Source of the DNA: Serripes groenlandicus
Taxonomy: Eukaryota > Mollusca > Bivalvia > Cardiida > Cardiidae
Assembly: GCA_031761405.1 (NCBI GenBank)
Contig: JASEVX010000005.1
Coordinates: 8,024,616-8,088,615, forward strand
Length of the DNA: 64,000 bases
Direction: 5' to 3'
The notes under the pieces were generated by a model that was given only the letters and a program-made list of their open reading frames with translations, did not search any database and was not told the DNA's origin. Shown piece by piece: positions 13,001-23,851 of the stretch. Both the position numbers and the translations under genes were made by a program. Position 1 is the first letter of the stretch. Every line of letters starts with the position of its first letter.

Positions 13001-14832
13001 CAATTTACCCCCTTTTTGAACCAGCATGGCTTAAACAACTTATATAGAAGGTCACTTACGGAACCATTTTTTCTAAATAATATTAAAATATAACCAGTAG
13101 TTTCAGAGGAAAGGGATGTTAACGTTTTGTCATTTCGCCCCTTTATGTTGATTAAAAATATAATATAATTCTTTGAACAGTGTCTAAAGAGAAACGCCAA
13201 AGGAACATGATTGTGACATTGAGCCGCAATGGATCCAGTGGTTTAAGAGAATATGTTGTTTAAAGCAATTATTGACGCAGACAGACACCGGGTGATCACA
13301 ATAGAAGAGACAATATTTTTATTTTATTTATGACACAACATGGCCCAGTTGCAAACATGATCTTGATTTGATGGAAATGGATGTTCTGTAGAACTTCATT
13401 TATAACAATACTTAAGTTATATCATACTGAAAGAACGCATATCTATGATTGCTGTATGATTAACCATGGCTATGCTAGGATATAATCCTTGTCTAAGGAC
13501 AGACACACCCTACCATGACCCGCGGAAAACTAGTCAATTGACGAATAATATGATTACTATAAAACTCATGTGTAGATGATCTGACCACTGTTACTCAAAT
13601 AAATTAATCGGCTTGGTTGTACATATATGTATGTCATTGTGATCACAAAACCTACAAACAGGAACGAAGATAAGAGGGATAAGCAACTCCATCTGTACAC
13701 CTTTTAGCTGGTTAAGATATCAAGTTGAGAAACAATGTTGTCCTAAATTCCACATTTTGTAGAACATAACACTTTAAAATCGTATATGACACATAAACAA
13801 GACATACCTGGGTTTTTTTAAAAAGCTTAACAATTTAACTAAATCAACTGATATATTGAAAAACTGGATTTTCTATGTAATTTGAATAATGACTGGTTTA
13901 AAAGATACAGGTATTGCGATTTTGGATTTTTAATAATTTTGAACCAACAATAGATAGACCAACCTTATTCATAAGGTTACATAATTATCAGTGAGTGGTA
14001 TGTATTTAAACGTTTTTATCTATTGCAATAGAAAAATTGTTTAATTTTCAGAAAATACTTTTGTTATTGTCATATCTATATGCTTTTTGAATTTTACTTG
14101 CTACAAATGTTGGGACGGGTGATATTTTAGAATACAATTTAATTACTTACCCCTATGATCTACACACCTGCTTAAACCAAGCGAAGGTCTCAAAATAAAT
14201 CCTACCTGACTAGGATCTCCTCCAAACTGATGTATGTTCGTCTGTACCCACTGCAATACAGCAATCATGTCCATAAACCCATAGTTACCAGACGTGTTTG
14301 TCGGTGAATCGTTTGCTAGCATCTGAAGTGCCATAAATCCAAAAGCGTGCAAACGATAATTCAATCCAACATATACTACATCGGTATCCCGTGATAAGTT
14401 GGAGGTTGGACTGTACAGGGGCCAGTTTCCATTGGAAACCTGGAGACTTCCACCGTGTATCCATACCATCACAGGTTTCTTCGCGTTCACGTCTAATGAG
14501 GGAGTAATAACATTGAGGTACAAACAATCCTCACTACCTATTAACGTTTTATGATCATCAGGACTTATTTGATAACACGTGTTTCCGTACTTCTTTGCAC
14601 TAAGGGTACCAGACCAGCAGTTGTTATTTTTGGGTGACGTCACTACTGGTGGTCGCCATCTTAGTTTACCGATAGGTGGAGATGCATAAGGTATGCCGTA
14701 AAAGTTGTACACGCCATCACTATCAAATCCTTCGACTGGGCCACAGTTTGTCGTCACAATTGGGTCGCAGGTATATTCAAAAAACCAGTTGAAAACGGTA
14801 AACACTAAACAGACCCAGCTAGTTGGTTTCAT
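1053..14832 (-). CDS. Carboxylesterase/cholinesterase-like protein, 5 exons
   Basis: Spliced gene: complement(join(1053..1654, 3922..3993, 5461..5544, 12390..12708, 14206..14832)), 1704 nt, 567 residues, the usual length for type-B carboxylesterases (alpha/beta-hydrolase fold). All junctions have GT/AG borders and the phases agree. Exon 1 gives a hydrophobic N-terminus (about residues 5-20, likely signal peptide), the signature SEDCLYLNV at 100-108 and the oxyanion-loop motif HGGS at 126-129. Exon 2 opens with the nucleophile elbow GQSSG (Ser216). Exons 4-5 join to give DVPLMIGTTANE (Glu373), and SFHMIDV supplies His480, so the triad is complete. The last residue of the usual HGGG motif is Ser. 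It should hydrolyse carboxyl esters and is probably secreted; the substrate cannot be told. An acceptor (tctatttacag) lies 7 nt before the ATG, so a 5' UTR exon probably lies upstream. Exons were joined by eye, not from transcripts. Confidence 0.85.
1697..1770 (-). repeat. SINE 3'-tail fragment
   Basis: The stretch ggcgttttacgccgttttaa followed by a ttatatcgcagcgacagtt block is the reverse complement of the 3' part seen in the SINE at 17434-17750 (gccgtgatataactgtaaaatg...ggcgtaaa). It lies in the last esterase intron and has no tRNA-like head. Confidence 0.5.
2348..2520 (-). repeat. tRNA-derived SINE
   Basis: Begins with a tail-like block (ttatatcacagcgacagttc) and ends with gggatcgaaccc at 2477-2488, the complement of a pol III B box (GGGTTCGATCCC). 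It therefore reads on the minus strand, with the tRNA-like head at the right. It sits in the last esterase intron just before the minisatellite. Boundaries are approximate. Confidence 0.55.
2611..3682. repeat. 59-bp minisatellite, about 18 copies
   Basis: Direct tandem repeat of a 59-bp unit that starts tttcaacagtgatgtctgta and includes ctcagggatgcggggcagt. Copies differ by point changes and by one- or two-base indels. Fifty-nine is not a multiple of three, so the short open frame at 3532-3741 runs through the array in shifting register and is not a gene. The array lies in esterase intron 4. Confidence 0.95.
4070..4290 (+). mobile_element. piggyBac-type MITE, copy 2
   Basis: Same family as 47-268: TTAA at 4066-4069 and 4291-4294, inverted ends cgtttccctcttacgac / tatatgagggaaaggg, and an internal hairpin gaaattgctc...gagcaatttc. 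It is in the third esterase intron (3994-5460). Orientation matches the copy at 27737-27958. Confidence 0.75.
4560..5165. repeat. Two decayed relatives of the piggyBac MITE
   Basis: At about 4560-4775 and 4990-5160 the order of landmarks in the intact MITE is still readable. These are an inverted ctgcaacag / cctgcag-type core, a gaaaacattgtggcgaaaa-like middle and a gcggaaatgttaag- or ggaatgagttaag-like right end. Many substitutions separate them from the intact copies. No gene is seen here. Confidence 0.4.
5612..6112. mobile_element. Foldback-like element with 21-bp palindromic units
   Basis: The left arm (about 5612-5868) has 12 tandem 21-bp units, typically gtcgtgcgcacgagatactaa, each with the palindrome TCGTGCGCACGA. 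The right arm (about 6012-6112) has about five units in inverted orientation. The arms continue inward as a perfect inverted pair, taattagccaatcaga against tctgattggctaatta. The spacer of about 115 bp is AT-rich and non-coding. This is the architecture of foldback elements. I found no target duplication and no gene. It lies in esterase intron 2. Confidence 0.7.
6113..7336. other. Esterase intron 2, no feature seen
   Basis: Intron DNA between the foldback-like element and the Harbinger transposon. The open frame at 6373-6591 has no recognisable motif and I do not consider it a gene. Confidence 0.5.
7999..9285 (+). CDS. HARBI1-like DDE transposase
   Basis: 428-residue intact frame, normal for Harbinger transposases. 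The N-terminus has a short Gln run (14-18) and a strongly basic stretch (residues 30-41, mostly Arg). The DDE_4 nuclease domain follows at roughly 175-355: GALDGKH gives Asp190, LLGDDAF gives Asp280 (or 281), and RRIVENAF gives Glu317, followed by the conserved LAQRW and CVCLHNLM blocks. These are the metal-binding residues that catalyse cut-and-paste transposition at TIRs. The start used is the first of two adjacent ATGs after the subterminal repeats; a later Met is possible. It is encoded as one exon here. It converges with the MADF gene, as in other Harbinger elements where the second protein helps nuclear import and DNA binding. Confidence 0.92.
   Translation: MMNLLALQHILIVQQQQQVDDHVIAVKLIRRRRRRRARLRRCWVRLWLGDVRREQFGHFNRLMPELRREDPASFQNFLRVQPEMFDELLTRLGPQITKQDTNYRKAINPGTKLAVTLRHLASGDMYSSMKFDFRLPANTLSLVVKEVCQAIVGEYKDEVMKCPITPGEWTTVAEKFERRWNVPHACGALDGKHVAIRKPANSGSLYHNYKGFFSIVLMALVDADYNFLWIDVGGDGYMSDAMIYNDSELKECLCDGSIGFPVPAPLPYDNRDTPYFLLGDDAFGLRTYMMKPYAARNLTKEQRIYNYRISRGRRIVENAFGILAQRWQVLLGTMQQQPETARLIVEACVCLHNLMRMRYPTLQNGALDHEDVNHEVVLGSWRNNANMHDVDRAKGANKDSTAAKKQREYLKLYFNSAVGSVPWQDKMI
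9661..9965. repeat. Tandem repeat of about 50-60 bp between the Harbinger genes
   Basis: Six copies of a unit beginning tagcactg(t/c)ttagtatccat and followed by an AT-rich cataacataacat-type spacer. Unit length drifts from about 50 to 60 bp. It lies between the 3' ends of the transposase and the MADF gene. The overlapping minus-strand frame (9385-9726) is not credible as a gene. Confidence 0.85.
10009..11461 (-). CDS. Harbinger second protein with MADF/Myb-like domain
   Basis: Two exons: complement(join(10009..10773, 10940..11461)), 428 residues. Exon 1 is exactly 174 codons and ends at agt|gtaagt; exon 2 begins after tttgcag with LKAKLAAQ, phase 0. The start chosen (11461) follows the promoter-side repeats and gives MPKTRGRGRGRG, a basic AT-hook-like start. 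A MADF-type DNA-binding domain spans about 76-165, with AMVDWLREHPLLFN, a spaced Trp at ALWAEQA, and TVWYRSIRTRYEKL. The rest is a Ser/Pro/Gln-rich tail with a Gln-rich helix (QFQQEQSQLLYKYLDLH). Harbinger elements characteristically carry such a partner, which binds subterminal DNA and brings the transposase to the nucleus. Exon 1 read-through would extend only to a stop in the intron. Confidence 0.85.
12092..12300. repeat. GA/CAGA-rich simple repeat
   Basis: Imperfect run of gagagagaga, cagacaga and ccagccagccag motifs in esterase intron 2, just after the Harbinger element. The 64-residue frame across it is low-complexity and not a gene. Confidence 0.9.
12720..14190. other. Esterase intron 1, no feature seen
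   Basis: AT-rich intron DNA between the exon ending at 14206 and the exon starting at 12708. I see no conserved frame, repeat array or inverted ends. The 66-residue frame at 13000-13200 has no recognisable motif. Confidence 0.5.
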
Positions 14833-14855
14833 CGTTCCACTGTAAATAGATAATT

Positions 14856-15115
14856 GGGCCGTTCCACGAGAAAACTAACATTTTGGACTCTGCGTAAAGT
14901 ATCGACCCAGATCAACCTAAGCATGCCGCGCAGGCTAACTCGGACAAAATGGTTTCGCCTCCTGGGGATTTTCTGTTTCAGAAATCATCACTCTATACCT
15001 CTATCTTCCTGAGACGGAATGTGTCGGCCCGGGTTCGCCCGCGCGGACTGCGCAGGCTGATTCTGGTCGATACATTTCGCAGAGTCCATAAGGTTGGTTA
15101 TCTCGTGGAACGGAT
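14856..15115. mobile_element. GC-rich MITE 'GGGCCGTC', copy 2
   Basis: Inverted ends gggccgttccacgagaaaac and its near complement ggttatctcgtggaacgg. Inner blocks ctgcgtaaagtatcgaccc and gtcgatacatttcgcag match the copies at 646-905 and 27363-27610. It lies only 24 bp upstream of the esterase start codon. Because an acceptor AG lies between the two, the MITE is more likely in a 5' UTR intron than in the transcript leader. Confidence 0.7.
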
Positions 15116-15119
15116 TATA

Positions 15120-16880
15120 TGTATAACATGTTGTCTTATAGTAGTTTAGGTAAACCAAACAACACTATTCTTTTCTCAACAGGATCATTGATAAGTCTAC
15201 AACGTTTGTACATCAATTCATGAATTTTACATAAGCATCAAACGCATGCATGTACGCATATGGTTCTAATATTAACATCAACAATCTGATCTGTCCTCTG
15301 GTTCGAACTACTTAAAAACTAAAAAGCAAAGACTACATTTATCAAGATTGAATAAGTCTACAACATACATCAGTTGGTAAATTGCCCATTATTATCAAAT
15401 TCATGAATGCACTTTGATGGTTCTAATATCATTACCAACAATCTCCTTTATTCCAATGTTGGAATTATTCCAGATTAACATCATTACCGCCAACACTTTG
15501 AATAGTAGTGCAATGGGTGCATTATTTTCTTAGTCTTCGTGTAGTCATGACTGGTCAGTGTTTGATGTACATAATTTGCCTTGATTTCATAAATACTCAA
15601 AGGCGTTTAGTTCCAAGCTTAGATATATGATATTTAATCGACTATGGATAGCATAAAACCTATCGAATTTGAATATGATGAAATGCATTATAATGGATTG
15701 CCCAGAACCTGTATCCGGAAACTACCAATTCCATGCTTTGCGGTTCAAGTAGCGGTGAAGGTATTGTTCTTCCATGATATTTCAATATCATGTGTGTGTC
15801 CCTTTCACCTTTCTTCCATGCATTGCATTAATTGAATTCAGAGATTAATGTATTAATGGACAGACATGTATTATAATAAACATATAAGCTAACACCTTTC
15901 TGCATGTATAGCCTTCATACAGATGTATGATGTCGTCTTGGAGCGCTGTAAGATCTAAGCAGAAGTTCTTTATCGCTAGCATATCTGATGAGACCCTCGG
16001 ACAAATAACTACTGGTACTTTTTTACAGGACAACTTTCCTGGCCAGAAAAAGAACTTCGGGAGACCGGAAGCCATAGTTCACATATACTAAGCTCGTTTA
16101 CCTCTATGAAGTAGTTACAAGGATCAAGGTCCTGGAATTCTAATCCGTTCGACGAAGCTTGCCAATTTTGGAAAAAAGAAATTGCCGTATTATAGAAGTA
16201 TGTTGCATTCACTCTTCGTAGACCTGGTTATGAATAAAAACAATGGACAGGTAACGTAAGGTATTGACAACAAGACTTTCTCGATGGCTTGGCGTGAAAC
16301 TGTTGTAACTAAATTTGGTAATTTCTTTTGCCAAGGTTAATCACTTCGCCTTGAAGTGTTTATAAGCGTTAAATCAGTTTTCTTAGTAAACAATGGAAAT
16401 TTATCCGAGCAATGGCACCTAAATTTGCATTGTCTACAGAGAGGTCAAAATTGCCCCTAAACCAGGGTTTTCAAAATAGGGTTTTTGGTTACAACCGTTT
16501 TACACCAAGCCCTCGATTCTGCTGTATTTCCACTAAATGTTAAGATTTAGAACAACTATTTACTGACATCATTTTGATAATGAAATACCTGTATTGGATG
16601 TGTAGGTGTGTAGCTACTCCAGTCGTCCTATTTATACAAATGTATATTGTCGCAGAAAAAATAAATGTCATTGTACGATCTCAACTTAGGAATTAGGACT
16701 GCCGACATGTTCCTTCTTACTATTCCCAACAGCATTTGTCTTTTATTAAATGATTCATATGTTTATGAGGGAAAATAATTTAGACGTGTTTTTAAATGAC
16801 AGTGATCCTAGACTAATGTTGAGCATTAAAGTAGCACATCGTTGAAAGTTGGTACACATACTACTTCTATAACCATGCTG
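15120..16880. other. Upstream of esterase; one possible unidentified exon
   Basis: Mostly AT-rich DNA without a clear feature. One minus-strand stretch, 16102-16223, looks like an exon: tttattcataaccag| acceptor, an open frame reading TYFYNTAISFFQNWQ...DPCNYFIE, and a gtaaacg donor. A neighbouring frame (15845-16075) is also open and Cys-containing. I do not recognise either protein and cannot join them convincingly. Confidence 0.25.
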
Positions 16881-16886
16881 TAGAAG

Positions 16887-17265
16887 CCGGCTTTTAAAGC
16901 GATATTGGTAAAGTGGTTGGCATTTTCACAGAGTTAAGCAACGTACATCGCAGTTAGCGCCTGGGTGGCTGGCTTAACTCCGTGAAGGGTCCGGTACATG
17001 TAACAAATGGTGGCAGCCATGGGATATGGGGGTGACATAAACATCATCCCCGGAATCCTATGGTTCCCAGTGGTGTTACATAGGCTCCGCTGTAGAGTAC
17101 TGGTCGTATGCAGTTGTGTGGCCGAAGTCAATAGAAAAAGAGAGAGAAATGTAACGGGAATTAGGTATGTGTATAAAAGCCGGCTTTTATAGCGAAGTTG
17201 GTAGTGTGATGGGCATTTTCACGGAGCCTTGATGGGTTTGCTTAACTCCGCGATGGATCCTGTAC
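16887..17265. repeat. Two diverged direct repeats with gccggctttta start
   Basis: About 16887-17000 and 17178-17270 share the order gccggcttttaaagcgatattggtaa, ggcattttcac(a/g)gag, ttaactccg(t/c)ga, and gtacatgt. The first part resembles a pol III A box. I take them as old SINE-like copies, not genes. Confidence 0.5.
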
Positions 17266-17433
17266 ATGTTAAACGTGAACCACATTTGACCTTTACGTAG
17301 ATACTGGGACTACTGTATTAGTAGTCCCAGGTAGATATCAATAAAACAAACATTCCGGTAGTGTGGTCATATTGACTACAATATTTTCTAAAGTCGAGTC
17401 GTCTGCATCAGGGACATTTACTCTTAGTATACT

Positions 17434-17750
17434 GCATTGGTGGTGTATTGGTAGCCTATCCGCCAGGTCAAGGGTTCGATCCCCGGCAAGGTCCTACCAC
17501 GGACTTTAAAAATGGTAATAATGACTTTCCCACCTGGGCGCTCAAGAGTGTGTGGTTAGCTTAACGACCGACTCGCTTGTGTCAGGATAAGTCGACCAGT
17601 AGTACCGTTAACTTACACCGAAAACGCCGTGATATAACTGTAAAATGTTAAAGGCGGTGTAATGTCAGGATAAGTCGACCAGTAGTACAGTTAATTTACA
17701 CCGAAAACGCCGTGATATAACTGTAAAATGTTGAAGGCGGCGTAAAGCAC
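17434..17750 (+). repeat. tRNA-derived SINE with duplicated 3' part
   Basis: The tRNA-like head carries a B box at 17472-17484 (GGGTTCGATCCCC) after an A-box-like gtattggtagcc. The 3' part, gtcaggataagtcgaccagt to ttaaaggcggtgtaa, is present twice in tandem (about 17580-17660 and 17663-17745). Other copies of the tail occur at 1697-1770 and 2348-2380. Confidence 0.7.
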
Positions 17751-18162
17751 AAACAGACCAAATCTAAGAAAAATGCATTAATACTTAAAACTTGGTTTAA
17801 CTCACGGTAAAAACAGACTGGTTATCCTTAATCCCTCACTATATGTGTACATGAGTTGACACACATGATATCAATTGATAGATGCACTAATGTAGGACAA
17901 TGATACTACCCCTTCGTTATTGAGTACGTAAAAGGGTCAATTGTTTCTTAATAACTTGCAAGTAGGGTTCAATGACTGTCTAAGTCACGTGAATGTTAAA
18001 ACTCAGGGTGCAGGAAGTTTACATCAATGTTATGCCACTCGGCCATTTAATCGTAACAAATACTTATAAAATTTACTGTAATGCACGTATATTTATACCA
18101 GAAAGGGTTCGCTATTGGCTTTATATACATTACATTATTTTCCTTAACATTCCGTTTTAACC

Positions 18163-19235
18163 CTTTCTCGCTCACAACACATCTGCAGACGAGTTTGAAA
18201 ACATCTAAGAAAATATATGAATGCATGTATATTTATTGACAAAAGTTGACCTTTGCTACAATGTTTTCACAAGTCTTCTGTTTGTACTTACTTATACATT
18301 GTAATTGACTACTGAATGTGTACAACTTCAAACTATTGGTTAGTGTCCACGTGAAAATGGTCAGTACCTACGTTCAACTGACACTAAATACGTTTAAAAC
18401 TATGTGTCTTTGGTTGACTTTAAAGTTCTAGGGCTTTGGTGATATTATTGACCTCTTTAGAGATTGTTGAGAAATCCGGTAGAAGGCATAGCGGCAAAGA
18501 ATGTAGGGGTGTTAATGGTTTTATGTCTATGTGTATCCGCTTTGTGCTTACGTGAACATGTATGACTTGTTTACTTAAAATTGATAACTGTGTTTATGTT
18601 TATATAACATGTATTTCTACCGACTAGTTTTATAAAGGCTATTGTAAAACACTCTGCAACAAACCGTTTGCTTGTCCATAAAACGTGTTTGGCTCATAAT
18701 AAAAATACCCATCTAACGTAACCTTTGAAAAGAGGTTAAACTCTGGAAGTATATTCTATTTCGCGGAAAAAAGTAATAACGGGTCTCCTATATTACCATG
18801 ATTGCATATTATGTGCATAAGACAATGGATGTTTGAAAATGTGTGACGAACGCACACACGAACACCCGAAGTCAAAGCAATATACCTCTCCAATGTGACT
18901 TCCCTCACTGACGCTCATCGTTGCTGGGATATAATTGCGACTGTTTAGCTTGTGTCAAAATAAACTTACCTGTATTGTAAATGTGTTAGTAATCATGTCC
19001 CCTCTCCTCCCCCTCCCCCAATCCCCGACCGGGTACTCGGGGGATGCTACATATTTGCACATCATCCGTTAATCCTTCCTTTCATTGGCCAAGCCATATC
19101 TTTTATATAATTTAAACGTAGGGTGACCCAATTTGGTATGCACATGTATCTGGAGAAGACGGCATGTCATCTATTAAAATTGTGTCACTTTGTCCTCGGA
19201 CCTCATTTAAAGAAGAAGCTTCCTACACTACTATT
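18163..19235. other. Decayed MITE, then no feature
   Basis: 18163-18295 is an old relative of the piggyBac MITE (aaccctttctcgctcac, tctgcagacgagtttgaaaac, acaatgttttcac). The rest to 19235 is AT-rich, apart from a short C-rich run at about 18999-19025. I see no gene. Confidence 0.4.
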
Positions 19236-19239
19236 GATA

Positions 19240-19835
19240 TTTACAACCCACTCAACGGACATTGATCAAATGATTTTTTTCAATGATGTCTAGGCCAAGT
19301 TCGAATCTCGGTCACATTGGGTTAAAAACTAGGCCACACTGTCAAATAAAAGAACAATGTTAACACTCATTCATTACACAATTATCATGAAAATTGGTCA
19401 GGCCACATTTAATATCCAATCTTAGTGAAAAGTGGTCAGAATATTGTCTCAATGATTTCTAGGCCAAGTTCGAATCACACAGTCAAGTCAACAGAAAACC
19501 TTGTTAACAAGACCATATTCAATATCCAATCTTTATGCAATTTAGTCAGACTGTTTGACGAAATTATATTTAGGTCAGGTTAGCAACTGGGTTACTTAGG
19601 GTAAACTACTAGGTCACTGGAACAAATCAAATGTAAACTTGTGTGTTTGTATGGATCACCTGAGATTAAAAACAAGGTCAACAGATCAGTTCCAAGGAAC
19701 ACCTTATTGATTCTATAGAAGTCCCATTGTATAGGAATGTTTGTGCTTATGGTTGAATTCTAGTCATCTTTGATCATGGGTATGTCTCAGGTGAGCAATA
19801 TAGGGCCATGTCGCCCTTCTTGTTTAATCTTTAAA
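19240..19835 (+). repeat. Old copy of the bivalve 'taggtcac' tandem repeat
   Basis: Diverged units with ctaggccaagttcgaa, aaaactaggccacact and gttaacactcat blocks, ending caggtgagcaat...catgtcgcccttcttgttt. The same family is intact at 34100-34913 and 39663-40476, with the same ending. Confidence 0.65.
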
Positions 19836-20089
19836 TGGAATATGCTAAAGTTCACTATTCCTTTACTAGAATTATGATTGCACACCTATACCTCGAGTTA
19901 TCATCACACACTTCTTGTTTTAATGCATCTTATTTTTTATTTCATGTTTTATTTTTTATTCATGCTCCTCATGGGAGATTGGTTAACATCAAGATAAACT
20001 ATCACATGCACAATATGATACACTGAAATAAAAATACAGTTAGATCTTAGCGACATTACGAGTGCCTTGTTCAAATTAAATTTCAACAT

Positions 20090-20335
20090 ACGCTTTTATT
20101 GCAATTCATATGCACATACGGTGGTTCTTATAAAGGTGAATACACATCTGTAAATCTCACAGTTCTGCACAAGGAATTGCTCGTCCTGTCTTGCGGCAAG
20201 TAGTGCACAAGCAAAATCATCTTTTCCCAAGCTGATTAGGTACATAGCGGTGTCCCTTCCAAATATGTGTGGTATATTGTTAAGAAACTGCTCTCTCGCC
20301 TGGTTAAAATGGAAACATTCTGAAAGAATATGCAC
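20090..20335 (-). pseudogene. Non-LTR retrotransposon 3' end
   Basis: 79-residue frame starting MHILSECFHFNQARE, the Cys/His-containing motif found at the C-terminus of CR1/L2/Jockey-like reverse transcriptase proteins (typical form H.L.ECP.F...R). The rest of the element is missing. An aataaaagcgtatgttg-type tail follows the stop on the minus strand. Confidence 0.5.
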
Positions 20336-20439
20336 ATATGTGTTTGAAAACGTTTTTTACAGAGTTTAGACAGTGAACTGATTTGAACAGCTTTTTGAAC
20401 CCAAATAGTTGAAATGGATTTTGCTAGAATATTATCTTT

Positions 20440-23135
20440 TTCTCTTTTTGAAAATGACCAAACAACTGCAGGACTTATAGAAAAATGTATTTGTCTTAAA
20501 AAAAGGTACGGTCGAAGTCTGTATTAGCGCGATATTCCCATAAGTTATGCTTCTCTTAGACATGTGCAAAGCTACAGGTTTTCGAATATCAAATGGAAGA
20601 AAATATCAAGATAGAGGGGGTAACTATACCTGTATAACTTCCCAATGAAATAGTGTCATTGATTTAGTATTATGTAGGACAGAGATGTTTAGGTTTATTT
20701 ATGACTTCAACGTACATGAAGCTAATATTTTATCTGATCACTGTGCTGTAAGATTTTGTATTAAAGGGGAACGTCTGAATGTACCTTTTCAGATGAGAGG
20801 TTTAACTGCAATTATAGTGAAAAAATGTCTTATAAATATAAATGGGAAAATGACAAAAAAGATTCATTTTTAAACATAATAAATAGTGATGATATATGTA
20901 ATAATTTTGAACATTTGGGTTGTAAAATTGATATGTCAAATACAATAGAAGAACGTGACTCAAATCTAAAATAGTTTTATTCATGTTACTAATGATATAC
21001 CAAACAATGATGATCAATGTAAAGAGAAGCAACCACGGTATGATTTAGAGTGCAAAATGAGATTTATAAGCAGCTAAAAGCTTGTAAAAAATTAAACACA
21101 GGGAAATCAGCTGGTCCAGATTTCATGTTAAATTAGTTCTTTATATATGGCACCCAAAATATTATATTTGCTCAGTGTTTAACTAAATTATTTGATAAAC
21201 TTTTTATTGCAGGCTATTTTCCTGAAAGTTTGTCAGAAGGATTTGTTGTACCACTTTAAAAGAAAGTAGATGTAAATGATCCGGGAAATTATAGAATTAT
21301 AGAGGCATTACACTTTTAAGCACACTTGGGAAATTGTTTACTAAAATTCTAAATAACAGCCTTGTGTTCCATAGTAAACACAACATAAACAGTTTAAGCT
21401 ATGCCTATCAAACGAAACGAAACCTACCTGTTTTATGAATGGAAAACAGGTAGAACATGTTTGGTTAACCGACTAAGGAACGGTATATCGACAAAACCTA
21501 TACAGGTTTCGAGTTGTGTGACTATGGAACACAGGGCTGGTTGACAACATGGCTGAAAATTGTAATGTGTATTTTGAGGCACAAGCCGGATTCAGGGGGA
21601 AATATGAGTACAGTTGATCAAATATGTATACTTCATGGCATGATTAATCATTTGTTAAACAAGGAAAAATGTTGTTCAAAAGTGTTTGTAGACTTTACTA
21701 AAGCTTTTGATTCCGTAGTAAGGGACATTTTATGGAATAAGCTTATAAAGTTTAGGGTTACGTGGTAACATTTGGATATCATTACATCAATGTATGAAAA
21801 GTATAAAACTAAGTAAAAAATAACAATGGGGGAAAGCCTATCTCTGTTCCTATTTTCTATGTATCTTAATGATATTTAAAAATATTTCATTATAAAGGGG
21901 TTTGATGGCATTGATATTGGAATGTTTAAATTAATTTTACTTTTATATGCAGATAATATCGTTTTACTTTCTGAAAGTGAAACTGGGTTAAAAAAAAGGT
22001 TTGGATATACTGGAAGAATATTGTGATAGATAGAAACTACAAGTTAACGTAAATAGAACTAAAGTATTAATGTTCAGAAAGGGTAGAATAAGGCAAAATA
22101 TTAAGTTCAAATATAAAGAAGAATGTCTAGATATAGTTAATAATTTCAGGTATCTTGGGGTTTATTTTTGCAGTATACTACATTTGAGGCAATGTATGGC
22201 CAAGCATTGAGGTCTGTTTATATGCTTAAATTATATATGGTGAAATTCCCTAGTATGACTATTTCCATATAAATTTTAATTGTTTAATAAACTTAAAGTT
22301 TATAGAACCAATATTATCTTATGGGTGTGAGGTACGGGGTATGAATGGGGGCAGTTAGATTAGAAAGATTCATTTACAACTCTGCAAACAAGTTCTTGGG
22401 TTAAGGTTTCAAACTCAAAATACTTTTGTTTATGGAGAACTTAGTAGATATCCACTGAGTGATTAGAGTAGTAAAATATTGGTTTAAAATAACTAGGTCT
22501 ACAAATGGAAAATATATTAAACATGTGTATGACATGATGTTGAATGATCTGCAATTGTTTTCAGACAAGCGCTCTTGGGCCAAGTAGATTAAAACTATTT
22601 TAGAAAGCTTAGGTTTTAATATTGTATGGCTAAACCAAGGTGTCGAAAATGTGAAATTATATCTGTCTGTTTTTAAACAAAGATTTTATGGTCATTATTT
22701 TCAGATATTGAATGCTGATTTACAATCATCTTCAAGAGCTAGAACATATAGGCTTTTTTCTGATTTCGTTTTCCAACCATATTTACATTCAATTAAAATA
22801 GATAAATTTAGAATAGCTCTTACAATACTTCGTGTTTCTGCACATAGATTAGAAATTGAAGCTGGAAGATGGCACAAACCAAAATACCTTATAATGAAAG
22901 AAAATGTAAATTATGTAAAACTATCGAAGAAGAAATGCACTTTTTGTTAGAATGTCCAATGTTTTCTGATATACGAATGTTATAGATTAAAAAATATTAT
23001 TGGAAACATCCAAGTATGATACAATTTATTGAATTACTTAAATCTGAGAATGAAAATATAGTTAAAAATTTGGCCATATTTGTTTACAAGGGTTTTGAAA
23101 TAAGGAATGAAAAAGATTATGTAGATTAATTCTGT
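20440..23135 (+). pseudogene. Decayed APE-type non-LTR retrotransposon (LINE)
   Basis: Fragments lie in the expected order. The end of an AP-endonuclease domain reads NILSDHCAVRF (about 20.72 kb). Reverse transcriptase blocks follow: GKSAGPDFM (21.1 kb), GYFPESLSEGFVVPL (21.2 kb), FVDFTKAFDSVVRDILW (21.69 kb) and YADNIVLLSES (21.96 kb). Then comes a C-terminal region with RIALTILRVSAHRLEIEAGR (22.8 kb) and a final ECPMFSDIRM...NLAIFVYKGFE segment ending near 23129. Many stops and frameshifts break it, so it cannot be active. The clade is CR1/Jockey/L2-like by motif style; a phylogeny would be needed to say which. Confidence 0.85.
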
Positions 23136-23442
23136 TTCAGTTGCATCCTTAAAATGAAAATCAATGTGGAAATTGCGAAAATGCCCACATTGAGCATTTT
23201 CGCCACCTTCTTAAATGTTTTTTGATTGATTTTCTAAGTTTTTTCTTCTCTCAAATGACTGATATACATATATGATATTAATCCTAGTAATTTGTTATAT
23301 CTACACTAGATTGTGTACAGCCGTATGTCATTCAAACGGGGGGAAATATATTTTCTGTAGAATATTTCCAAACATTTATTTTTGTTAGTCTGCCATTTGA
23401 CTTTGATAAAACAAAAGTGTAATATGTATGTGGTATGTTGGG

Positions 23443-23545
<103 letters not shown>

Positions 23546-23851
23546 GTTTTCGTTCCGCTATTGCTTTACAAACGCGTCGTTTACATGCATACTTAGAAAG
23601 TGATTCGGCATTGTCTGTAAAACTAACTGATATATCCGCTATTTAAATAGTTTTTTCCGTCAGCGGGTTCATATCCGGTATAAAACCTTTCATCGATTTC
23701 GGACCTTTTATGTTAGTCAGTAGGCTTCTTGAAAGTTTGCCTTGTTATTCAATCTGTTGAAAGAGTCGATAATTTGAGGACAAAACACAGTTTCCTATCC
23801 TGTATCAGTCGGTTTAAACCTAGCATTGACTTACCGATATAATGCTGTACC

